Shown here: positions 1-5,492 of the stretch, piece by piece | How positions within the stretch are numbered: position 1 is the stretch's first letter | Layout of the letters: every line of letters starts with the position of its first letter | NCBI GenBank assembly: GCA_023398855.1 | Contig: JAEWRS010000408.1 | Span: 1-7,513 of the forward strand | Source of the DNA: Bacillota bacterium | GTDB taxonomy: Bacteria; Bacillota; Clostridia; Lachnospirales; Lachnospiraceae | Reading direction: 5' to 3' | DNA: 7,513 nt | Made by a program: the position numbers and the translations under genes | The notes under the pieces: model-generated | What the model was told of the DNA's origin: nothing | The model's input: the letters and a program-made list of their open reading frames with translations, nothing else | The model's database searches: none

Positions 1-53
1 AGTACGATCTTGTCTCCGTTTATCCTGATTCTGCTTTTCTTATTTGTTCCCAT
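1..53 (-). CDS. Partial CDS, N-terminus of probable sugar ABC transporter permease
   Basis: An ATG at 53-51 overlaps the TAA stop of the ATPase gene in a TAATG junction, the usual arrangement for translationally coupled ABC transporter genes. A GGGGAGG ribosome site lies about 10 bases before it, inside the end of the ATPase gene. The frame stays open to the window edge and encodes MGTNKKSRIRINGDKIV, a basic, hydrophilic start that would suit the cytoplasmic tail before a first membrane helix. Only 17 codons are visible, so no family motif can be seen. The permease call rests on the common ATPase-permease order of CUT2 (RbsA-RbsC type) operons. The existence of a coupled gene is well supported; its identity is inference. 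Confidence 0.6.
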   Translation of the reverse strand, partial: MGTNKKSRIRINGDKIV

Positions 54-1558
54 TATTTCTGTACCTCCCCAATCATTCCCAGGCTCAAAAGCTTGCTTTC
101 CGTTGCTTCTGATGCCGCTATTTCTCCTGTGATTCTCAAAGATTTCATGACAATGATCCTGTCCGAAAGGCCAATTACCTCGGGAAGCTCTGAGGATATC
201 AGAATGATTCCCAAGCCTTCCTTGGCAAATTTACAGATCATATGATAAAACTCAGATTTCGCACCTACATCGATTCCCTTCGTAGGTTCATCTAAGATGA
301 GCACCTTCGGATTAGTGCTGATCCAGCGGGCCACAATACACTTTTGCTGGTTTCCGCCGGAAAGCTCCACAATCTTTTTATCAGGAGACGGGGTTTTGAT
401 CTTAAAATCCCGAATACCGTCATGGGCCAGTCTTTCTTCCTTTTCCCGGCTGACAAATCCCAGTCTGTTGGAATTAGTATCCAGCATGGCAATATTTATA
501 TTGTCGCTGACACTCAAATTGGAAAGAATTCCCTGCAGCTTCCGGTCCTCTGGTACCAGGACGATCCCCTGCTCCATTGCTTCATGAGGAGAGCGGTTAT
601 GTATCTTTTTTCCTTCCAGATAAATCTCTCCGCTTTTTGCCTCATCTGCCCCAATGATGGCTCGCATCAGCTCGGTTCTCCCTGCTCCCACAAGACCTGA
701 AAATCCCAGAACTTCTCCCTTTCGCAGCACAAAAGAATTCTCTTTTACATAGTCGGAAGATAAATTTTTCACTTCTAAAAGTACGTCGCCAATGACTTTG
801 TTCCTGTCTAGGTTCCTGTAAATATCTCCAAGATCCCGGCCCACCATCATACGGATTAGCTCGGCTTCCGGCACCTTTCCTGTCTCAACGGTTGCAATAT
901 ACCGCCCATCTTTGAAAATTACTGCCTTATCCGTTATTCTCCGAAGCTCGTCCATTCGGTGAGACACATAAATAATGATCTTTCCTTCTGCCTTTAGCTT
1001 TCCTATGATCTTAAACAAGGATTCTATCTCCGAGTCAGACAGGGAAGCGGTTGGCTCATCGAAACAAACCACCTTTAAGTTCTCCCTGGAGTAGGCCTTC
1101 ATAATTTCCACCATTTGCTGATAGGCAATGCTTAAATCCTTGACTTTCTCGGTAGGGCTGATTGGCAGGCCAAAATCTTCTATGATTTTCTCGGTCATCT
1201 CATTTGCCCTCCGGGTATCGATAAATCCCAGCCTGTTTACAGGCATTCTCCCCAGATAAATGTTTTCCGCCACAGATAATTCCAGAAGAATCTGCCGTTC
1301 CTGGTATATGACGGAAATTCCTTCCTCAATAGCCTCATGAGGGGACTGAAAGTGTTTCTCCACCCCATCCAGCAGATATTTTCCTCCGGTAGGCTGGTAA
1401 TCCCCATTAAGCACCTTTAGCAGAGTGGACTTACCTGCCCCGTTTTCCCCTAAAAACGCCAGCACCTCTCCGGAATGTGCCTGAAAGGATACCTGGTCCA
1501 ACGCCTTTACTCCGGGAAAATACTTGGATATATTCTGGAATTCCAATACACCTCCCAT
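53..1558 (-). CDS. Sugar ABC transporter ATP-binding protein, CUT2 (RbsA/MglA/XylG) family
   Basis: A 501-residue tandem ATPase, the normal length for the CUT2 family, which powers import of monosaccharides such as ribose, xylose or galactose from the cytoplasmic face of the membrane. The first domain has Walker A GENGAGKST (37-45), the degenerate signature LSIAYQQMVEI (142-152), Walker B VVCFDEPTASL (163-173) and H-loop His200. The second has a Walker A-like GLVGAGRTEL (288-297) with Arg for Lys, signature LSGGNQQK (399-406) and Walker B LILDEPTKGID (420-430), followed by SSE instead of the H-loop His. These second-half departures are usual in the family. The start at 1558 is chosen because AAGGAGG (1567-1573) sits 8 bases upstream and a TATAAT box lies at 1605-1610. 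An in-frame ATG at 1672 would add 38 residues unlike anything in the family. The transported sugar cannot be read from this subunit. Confidence 0.95.
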   Translation of the reverse strand: MGGVLEFQNISKYFPGVKALDQVSFQAHSGEVLAFLGENGAGKSTLLKVLNGDYQPTGGKYLLDGVEKHFQSPHEAIEEGISVIYQERQILLELSVAENIYLGRMPVNRLGFIDTRRANEMTEKIIEDFGLPISPTEKVKDLSIAYQQMVEIMKAYSRENLKVVCFDEPTASLSDSEIESLFKIIGKLKAEGKIIIYVSHRMDELRRITDKAVIFKDGRYIATVETGKVPEAELIRMMVGRDLGDIYRNLDRNKVIGDVLLEVKNLSSDYVKENSFVLRKGEVLGFSGLVGAGRTELMRAIIGADEAKSGEIYLEGKKIHNRSPHEAMEQGIVLVPEDRKLQGILSNLSVSDNINIAMLDTNSNRLGFVSREKEERLAHDGIRDFKIKTPSPDKKIVELSGGNQQKCIVARWISTNPKVLILDEPTKGIDVGAKSEFYHMICKFAKEGLGIILISSELPEVIGLSDRIIVMKSLRITGEIAASEATESKLLSLGMIGEVQK

Positions 1559-1604
1559 GCTTAACCCCTCCTTCTTAATTCCAGCTTTACGTTCTGTTAA
1601 GCTA

Positions 1605-1610
1605 ATTATA
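1605..1610 (-). promoter_or_regulatory. Candidate -10 box of the ABC transporter operon
   Basis: On the minus strand this is an exact TATAAT, which would start a transcript near 1598 and give a leader of about 40 bases before the ATPase ATG at 1558. The hexamer at the 17-base position upstream is AATGAT, a poor -35. A good -10 with a poor -35 and a repeated site beginning about 31 bases further upstream is the pattern of an activator-dependent promoter. The box lies inside the longer reading frame that begins at 1672, which also argues for the shorter start. Confidence 0.5.
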
Positions 1611-1641
1611 TCATTTAATGAAAATCCATCATTATGCAGGC

Positions 1642-1669
1642 TTGCTCTATCATTGTGAAAAATTGCTCT
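1642..1669. promoter_or_regulatory. Operator-like tandem half-sites, copy A
   Basis: On the plus strand TTGCTCT occurs at 1642-1648 and again at 1663-1669, a start-to-start distance of 21 bases, or two helical turns. The 25 bases from 1642 to 1666 recur at 1829-1853 with a single mismatch (A1649 versus C1836). Direct half-sites spaced by 21 bases are typical of AraC-family and YesN-type response regulators, which often control sugar ABC operons in Clostridia. The site lies just upstream of the TATAAT at 1605-1610. A weaker third element in the same phase, CATCATT at 1627-1633, matches TATCATT at 1648-1654. Regulator identity is inference; no regulator gene is in the window. Confidence 0.5.
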
Positions 1670-1695
1670 CATGTCATCCCTTATCTCCTGCCATT

Positions 1696-1723
1696 ATCAT
1701 AACGCCTCCTCAATGGGTTCCAA
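1696..1723 (-). promoter_or_regulatory. Alternative minus-strand promoter candidate
   Basis: On the minus strand TTGGAA (1723-1718) and TATGAT (1701-1696) are separated by 16 bases, a plausible sigma-A pair. Transcription would begin near 1688. Copy A of the repeat would then fall downstream of the start, where a bound protein would repress, and copy B would be far upstream. This is an alternative, or an addition, to the TATAAT at 1605-1610. The sequence alone does not decide between them. Confidence 0.3.
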
Positions 1724-1828
1724 CATTTGCTAAATCTTTCTTTTGTACCTTAAACTGGCCTCAAGGTCTTTCTTTCATACCTGTTTTCTTCATCCGTCTG
1801 TTTATTTTCAGGCTTCCGTTTCTTCCTT

Positions 1829-1856
1829 TTGCTCTCTCATTGTGAAAAATTGCCCT
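1829..1856. promoter_or_regulatory. Operator-like tandem half-sites, copy B
   Basis: TTGCTCT at 1829-1835 and TTGCCCT at 1850-1856 are again 21 bases apart. The 25 bases 1829-1853 match copy A at 24 positions. Copy B has the same orientation as copy A and starts 187 bases from it. It lies upstream of both divergent genes, about 38 bases before the TATACT candidate of the epimerase gene. It could serve that promoter, or act as a distal site for the ABC operon through looping. Confidence 0.5.
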
Positions 1857-1894
1857 TCTCTTTGTTTTCTCTTCTCCTTACGTGCTCATATCTT

Positions 1895-1900
1895 TATACT
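1895..1900 (+). promoter_or_regulatory. Candidate -10 box of the epimerase gene
   Basis: TATACT matches the -10 consensus at five of six positions, but the bases 16 to 18 upstream are pyrimidine-rich and give no recognisable -35. Transcription would start near 1907, leaving a very short leader before the ATG at 1924, with the ribosome site GGAGG at 1911-1915 inside it. A longer transcript from further upstream is equally possible. Confidence 0.3.
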
Positions 1901-1923
1901 GGTTTTAAAGGGAGGGCATGCTT

Positions 1924-3021
1924 ATGAAAATCAAAACCAGAGAATTATGGAATGAAAAGGGAACTGCTTATACGGTTTATGACATGGCTACCAGCAGGGG
2001 CATGACGGTTTCCGTAATGGCACTGGGCGCAGCCATCCAAAAGGTGGCAATAAGGGATGAGAGCGGCAGAGAACAGCCGGTCGCCCTTGCCTTTGAAAAC
2101 ATGGAGCAATATGAAAACTGTATCTGCTACGCAGGAGCCACCCTGGGTCCTAATGCCGGGAGAATCGGGAAAGCACAGCTTCCAGTTGGTACTAAAATAT
2201 ACCAGCTCTCAAAAAACGACAGAGATAATCAGCTTCACGGAGGAGTGGATAATTTATCCTCCAGACTCTGGGATGTCACCTCAGTGACAGCCGGCCTGGA
2301 ATCAGTCTCTATCCTGCTGTCCATCACACAGCCTGACGGCCTTGACGGCTATCCTGGCAACAGAACCTACCATACCAGATATACCTTAGAGGATACCAAT
2401 TGGCTTACTATAGAATACACTGCCGTGACTGACGTTTCAACTTATATTAATATGTCCAACCACACCTACTGGAATCTTTCCGGGGACTTTTCCATTTCCG
2501 GTCTGGAACAGGAAATACAGGTTTTTGCAAATAATGTGTGTATTAATAATAAGGAGCATCTTCCGGCAGATATTATTCCCGTAGCAGGCACTGTCTTTGA
2601 CTTTCGTTCTCCACAGCAGCTTCTTTCTCAGATCAGCTCTGCGAAAATGCCGGTTTGTAAGGAGCAGCTTTCTATTGGATGTGGATATAATAACGCTTAT
2701 ATACTTAACAAAAATCAAACATTCCGCCCTTTGCGGTTTGCTAAGAGGCCCTGTGAATTAAAAAAAGCCTGCGTCCTTTTAGACAGCAGAACCGGACGGA
2801 CCTTGAAAATGATGACAGATGCTCCTGCACTTGTTTTATACTCAGGCGGTTTTATACCTAATGGAACGGTCTTGTCCGGGGGGACCGCTTCTTCCCCTGC
2901 CTGTGCAATTGCGCTGGAAGCACAGGACATCCCAGACGTGATGCACCTGCTGCCCGGCAATTACCGGATCACCACCCCTGAACACCCATTTTACAGAACC
3001 ATCCGGTTCTATATCTCATGA
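1924..3021 (+). CDS. galM: Aldose 1-epimerase (galactose mutarotase family)
   Basis: A 365-residue cytoplasmic enzyme expected to interconvert the alpha and beta anomers of aldoses such as galactose or glucose. Family landmarks, compared with Lactococcus GalM, are Arg80 in NAGRI, His105 in NQLHGG, the proton-donor His180 in NHTYWNLSG, the PVAGTVFDFR block (219-228) and the catalytic base Glu332 in ALEAQDIPD. The GYDHxF motif, whose Asp contacts the sugar, reads GYNNAY here, placing Asn256 at that position. The stretch between Asn256 and Glu332 is about 15 residues longer than in the Lactococcus enzyme. The start at 1924 is preferred to the in-frame ATG at 1918 because GGAGG (1911-1915) is 8 bases from the former and only 2 from the latter. 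It is divergent from the ABC operon, which fits uptake of a sugar needing mutarotation. The true substrate is uncertain. Confidence 0.88.
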   Translation: MKIKTRELWNEKGTAYTVYDMATSRGMTVSVMALGAAIQKVAIRDESGREQPVALAFENMEQYENCICYAGATLGPNAGRIGKAQLPVGTKIYQLSKNDRDNQLHGGVDNLSSRLWDVTSVTAGLESVSILLSITQPDGLDGYPGNRTYHTRYTLEDTNWLTIEYTAVTDVSTYINMSNHTYWNLSGDFSISGLEQEIQVFANNVCINNKEHLPADIIPVAGTVFDFRSPQQLLSQISSAKMPVCKEQLSIGCGYNNAYILNKNQTFRPLRFAKRPCELKKACVLLDSRTGRTLKMMTDAPALVLYSGGFIPNGTVLSGGTASSPACAIALEAQDIPDVMHLLPGNYRITTPEHPFYRTIRFYIS

Positions 3022-3084
3022 CCATGCATCTGGTTCTGCAAGTGGAGAGAGGATTTTCCATGAAGATGACAGAGCACAAATTAA

Positions 3085-3124
3085 ATATGATAATAAAATA
3101 TCTCTTCTTTTTTCCGGTTATACT
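3085..3124 (+). promoter_or_regulatory. AT-rich probable promoter zone of fprA
   Basis: The 199-base gap 3022-3220 has no credible gene and no clear terminator for the epimerase gene. Its AT-rich centre offers two -10 candidates, TATGAT (3086-3091) and TATACT (3119-3124), neither with a convincing -35. The bases 3085-3099 resemble the PerR box TTATAATNATTATAA at 9 of 14 positions. That is weak in a stretch this AT-rich. PerR control of flavodiiron genes is known in Clostridium acetobutylicum, which is the only reason it is mentioned. Confidence 0.25.
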
Positions 3125-3220
3125 AACTCTGCAGACAGAGACAGATGAAACTGGTTAAGGATGCTGCTATTGATACAGAAAACTCACTGCTGTTTCCAAT
3201 GTATAAAGGAGAATGGAACA

Positions 3221-4417
3221 ATGAAAAAACTCGTAAAAAATAATGTTTACTGGGTAGGATTCATGGATTGGGAGCTGGAATCCTTTCATGGAGCAGATTA
3301 TTCGATTAACCATGGCTCCAGCCAGAATGCCTATTTAATAAAGGAAGAAAAAACGGTCCTTATTGACACGGTTTGGAGGCCTCACTCTGTGGAATTTGTG
3401 GACAACCTGGAAAAAGAAATTGAATTAAAGAAAATTGACTTGATTGTCGCCAATCATGGAGAGGTGGATCACAGCGGTTCTCTTCCCGCATTAATGGAGA
3501 AAATACCTGGTACCCCCATCTACTGTACTGCAAACGGAGTGAAATCCCTGACAGGACAGTATCACCATCCGGAATGGAATTATCAGGTGGTGAAAACAGG
3601 GGACTCTCTTGACATCGGCAATGGTAAAAAACTCATCTTTGTAGAGATGAAAATGCTTCACTGGCCTGACAGTATGGCCACTTACCTTACACAAGATAAC
3701 ATCCTCTTTTCCAACGATGCCTTTGGACAGCATTATGCGGTGGAGGAATTGTTTAATGATAAGGCAGACCAGTGCAGGCTTTGGGAAGAGGCCATAAAGT
3801 ATTATGCCAATATCCTGACTCCGTTTTCTCCTCTTGTGAAAAAGAAAATTGAGGAGCTACAAGAGCTTAACCTGCCCATCGATATCATTGCTACCAGCCA
3901 TGGCTCCATCTGGAGAGAAAATCCACTGCAAATTGTAGAAAAATATTACGAATGGTCCCAGAACTATCAGGAGGATCAGATCACAGTCGTTTACGATACC
4001 ATGTGGGATGGGACCAAGCAGCTGGCCCATAAGATCAGCGCCGAAATCGCGCATATTTCACCTGATACCAGGGTGAAAATTTATAACATTTCCAAGACAA
4101 ATAAAAATGATATTATGACAGAGGTGTTTAAATCAAAGGCAATTGCATTGGGCTCCCCAACTGTAGGAGGAAACATCCTCTCTTCTGTAGGCGGGTGGCT
4201 GGATTTCCTCAGGGAATTGAAATATAAGGAAAAAAAAGCGGCGGTATTCGGATGCTATGGATGGAGCGGAGAGGGAACGAAGGTCCTCCGGCAACGGCTG
4301 ACAGAAGCAGGATTTACTGTGGTGGAAGAAGAGGCGAAATGTCTTTGGAACCCGGAAGAAAAGGATTTTAACAAAGCTGCAGAGATTGCCGCAGCACTTT
4401 GCAGACAGAGGAACTGA
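3221..4417 (+). CDS. fprA: Flavodiiron protein (class A), oxygen/nitric oxide reductase
   Basis: A 398-residue cytoplasmic enzyme of anaerobes that reduces O2 to water and/or NO to N2O, using electrons delivered by rubredoxin or a flavoprotein. The N-terminal metallo-beta-lactamase-like domain (about 1-250) shows a full set of di-iron ligands: His79, Glu81, Asp83 and His84 in NHGEVDHSG, His147 in LHWPDSM, Asp166 in SNDAFG and His227 in ATSHGSIWR. The C-terminal flavodoxin domain (about 254-398) has the FMN phosphate loop YDTMWDGT (258-265), SPTVGGNILSS (312-322) and GCYGWSGEG (344-352). There is no fused rubredoxin or reductase domain, so it is the short class. The start at 3221 follows AAAGGAG (3206-3212) by 8 bases; the upstream in-frame ATG at 3161 would add 20 residues not seen in the family. 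It probably has its own promoter, since 199 bases separate it from the epimerase gene. O2 versus NO preference cannot be read here. Confidence 0.95.
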   Translation: MKKLVKNNVYWVGFMDWELESFHGADYSINHGSSQNAYLIKEEKTVLIDTVWRPHSVEFVDNLEKEIELKKIDLIVANHGEVDHSGSLPALMEKIPGTPIYCTANGVKSLTGQYHHPEWNYQVVKTGDSLDIGNGKKLIFVEMKMLHWPDSMATYLTQDNILFSNDAFGQHYAVEELFNDKADQCRLWEEAIKYYANILTPFSPLVKKKIEELQELNLPIDIIATSHGSIWRENPLQIVEKYYEWSQNYQEDQITVVYDTMWDGTKQLAHKISAEIAHISPDTRVKIYNISKTNKNDIMTEVFKSKAIALGSPTVGGNILSSVGGWLDFLRELKYKEKKAAVFGCYGWSGEGTKVLRQRLTEAGFTVVEEEAKCLWNPEEKDFNKAAEIAAALCRQRN

Positions 4418-4427
4418 TAAACAGAAC

Positions 4428-4454
4428 AAGGCGGATTCTTTAGAATCCGCCTTT
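4428..4454. terminator. Bidirectional intrinsic terminator between fprA and the glucokinase gene
   Basis: A perfect 11-bp stem, AAGGCGGATTC (4428-4438) with GAATCCGCCTT (4443-4453), closes a TTTA loop. It begins 10 bases after the fprA stop and lies 7 bases beyond the convergent glucokinase stop. T-rich sequence follows on both sides (CCTTTG on the plus strand, CCTTGTTCTGTTT on the minus strand), though neither T-run is long. Position and symmetry suit termination of both genes. Confidence 0.85.
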
Positions 4455-4461
4455 GCTACAC

Positions 4462-5406
4462 TTAATCCAGAATCAGCCTGGCCGCACCATATATTCCAGC
4501 GTCATTACCCAGCTTGGCCAATACAATACCGCTCTTATTCTTGGAAATAGGAGTATATTTATCATAATGCTTAAAGAGAAGGTCAATCAGGAAGGAACCG
4601 GCCTTGGAAACGCCGCCTCCAATTACAAAGACCTCTGGGTCTGCCACCATGGAAATCTGAGCCAGGGCAAGGCCAAGATAGTGTCCTACTACCTCCATGA
4701 CCTCACAAGCCAATGCATCCCCTTCTTTGGCCGCATCCAGTACATCCTTTGCCGTTACATTGTCACCAAAGGTTCTGAGAGCAGATGGGGCATCAGTTGC
4801 AGCCATTTTTCTTCTTGCTTCTCTTGCAATACCTGTTGCACTGGCAATCTGTTCCACACAGCCCACGCCACTGCAATTGCAGCTTTCTGTTTCATCATCC
4901 CGGATATGGATATGTCCGATCTCACCTGCCAGGCCGTGTTTACCTGCAACGATTTTTTGATTAATTATTACGCCTCCGCCTACTCCGGTGCCCAGGGTAA
5001 CCATAACAATATCATCATAGCCTTTTCCGCCTCCCTGCCACATCTCGCCAAGGGCTGCCACATTTGCATCATTGCCGCTTCTTACCGGGAGGCCGTTAAG
5101 CTTCTCACTCATTTCCTTTTCCGGATACATATCACGCCAGCCTAAGTTTACGCAGATCTCCACATATCCGCTGGGCATGATTGGCCCGGGAACTCCTAAC
5201 CCCACCCCTTTAACTTCTTCTAATGGAATGTGATATTCTTCTAAGGTTTCCAGTATGGAAGCGGCAGTGTCATCTATGATGTATTTTCCGCCTTCTTCCT
5301 TTCTGGTGGGCACTTCCCACCTATGGATAAGTTGTCCTGTCACTTCAAATATTCCTATTTTTACAGTTGTTCCGCCGATATCAACACCAATGCATTTCAT
5401 TCCCAT
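4462..5406 (-). CDS. glcK: ROK-family glucokinase
   Basis: A 314-residue cytoplasmic sugar kinase, expected to convert glucose and ATP to glucose 6-phosphate for glycolysis and the pentose phosphate pathway. It shows the phosphate-binding DIGGTTVK (9-16), GVPGP (71-75), the catalytic Asp113 in SGNDANVAALGE, LGTGVGGGV (138-146), and the ROK signature with Glu162 and His165 in GEIGHIHI. The zinc cluster is His165 with Cys176, Cys178 and Cys183 in CNCSGVGC, followed by Glu185. GGGVSKAG (263-270) and NDAGIYGAA (301-309) complete the fold. The length is normal and there is no N-terminal helix-turn-helix, so it is a kinase and not a ROK repressor. The ATG at 5406 has AAAAGGAG about 10 bases upstream; an ATG two codons later is too far from that site. 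It lies 86 bases downstream of the transketolase gene on the same strand, with a hairpin between, and may be cotranscribed. Other hexoses are possible substrates. Confidence 0.93.
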   Translation of the reverse strand: MGMKCIGVDIGGTTVKIGIFEVTGQLIHRWEVPTRKEEGGKYIIDDTAASILETLEEYHIPLEEVKGVGLGVPGPIMPSGYVEICVNLGWRDMYPEKEMSEKLNGLPVRSGNDANVAALGEMWQGGGKGYDDIVMVTLGTGVGGGVIINQKIVAGKHGLAGEIGHIHIRDDETESCNCSGVGCVEQIASATGIAREARRKMAATDAPSALRTFGDNVTAKDVLDAAKEGDALACEVMEVVGHYLGLALAQISMVADPEVFVIGGGVSKAGSFLIDLLFKHYDKYTPISKNKSGIVLAKLGNDAGIYGAARLILD

Positions 5407-5451
5407 TTTATATACACTCCTTTTAACTGTCGTATCTCACGTCCGCAGCAG

Positions 5452-5480
5452 AGCTGGCAAAACCTGCGGTTTTGCCAGCT
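5452..5480 (-). other. Perfect 13-bp intercistronic hairpin between tkt and glcK
   Basis: AGCTGGCAAAACC (5452-5464) pairs base for base with GGTTTTGCCAGCT (5468-5480) around a 3-base loop. It begins 12 bases beyond the transketolase stop on the minus strand. No T-run follows on that strand (the next bases are CTGCTGCGG), so it is not a standard intrinsic terminator. It could be a partial terminator, an mRNA 3'-end stabiliser or a processing site that sets the tkt to glcK ratio. An alternative short stem, CCGCAG (5443-5448) with CTGCGG (5464-5469), would compete with it. Confidence 0.7.
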
Positions 5481-5492
5481 TACGGGTATCGC

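Larger units (their letters stand above)
1559..1923. other. Divergent intergenic regulatory region
   Basis: This 365-base gap separates the leftward ABC ATPase gene from the rightward epimerase gene. It carries the two operator-like repeats, candidate promoters in both directions and the ribosome sites of both genes. About 1733-1895 is strongly pyrimidine-rich on the plus strand, with many short T/C runs, so a leftward transcript through it would be purine-rich. Reading frames here are short, have no family resemblance and no codon pattern like the neighbours. One minus-strand mini-ORF (MIMAGDKG) follows a GAGGAGG but is only 8 codons. I see no RNA gene or terminator in it. Confidence 0.8.

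Noticed and set aside
1559..1672. 38-residue N-terminal extension of the ABC ATPase from an ATG at 1672, containing three ND repeats (HND, HND, LND)
   Set aside because: The start at 1558 has a strong AAGGAGG site and gives the normal family length. A TATAAT and the repeated operator lie inside the extension, which explains the repeated AATGAT sequence as regulatory DNA and not protein.
2995..3010. AGAACC-ATCC-GGTTCT inverted repeat at the end of the epimerase gene, with another GGTTCT at 3032-3037
   Set aside because: A 6-bp stem inside the coding end with no T-run after it does not qualify as a terminator.
3145..3243. 32-codon plus-strand ORF overlapping the fprA start, beginning MKLVKDAA and vaguely like the fprA N-terminus (MKKLVKNN)
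   Set aside because: There is no good ribosome site, the similarity is a few residues, and it overlaps fprA in another frame. Most likely chance.
4453..5145. Long plus-strand ORF of 230 codons opposite the glucokinase gene
   Set aside because: It lies antisense to a gene with full ROK motifs, has no family resemblance of its own and runs into the terminator region; it is a shadow frame.
5407..5492. Separate promoter for glcK using TTGCCA within the hairpin as -35
   Set aside because: The only -10-like sequences (TACGAC, GATACG) are poor or wrongly spaced, so cotranscription with tkt is more likely.
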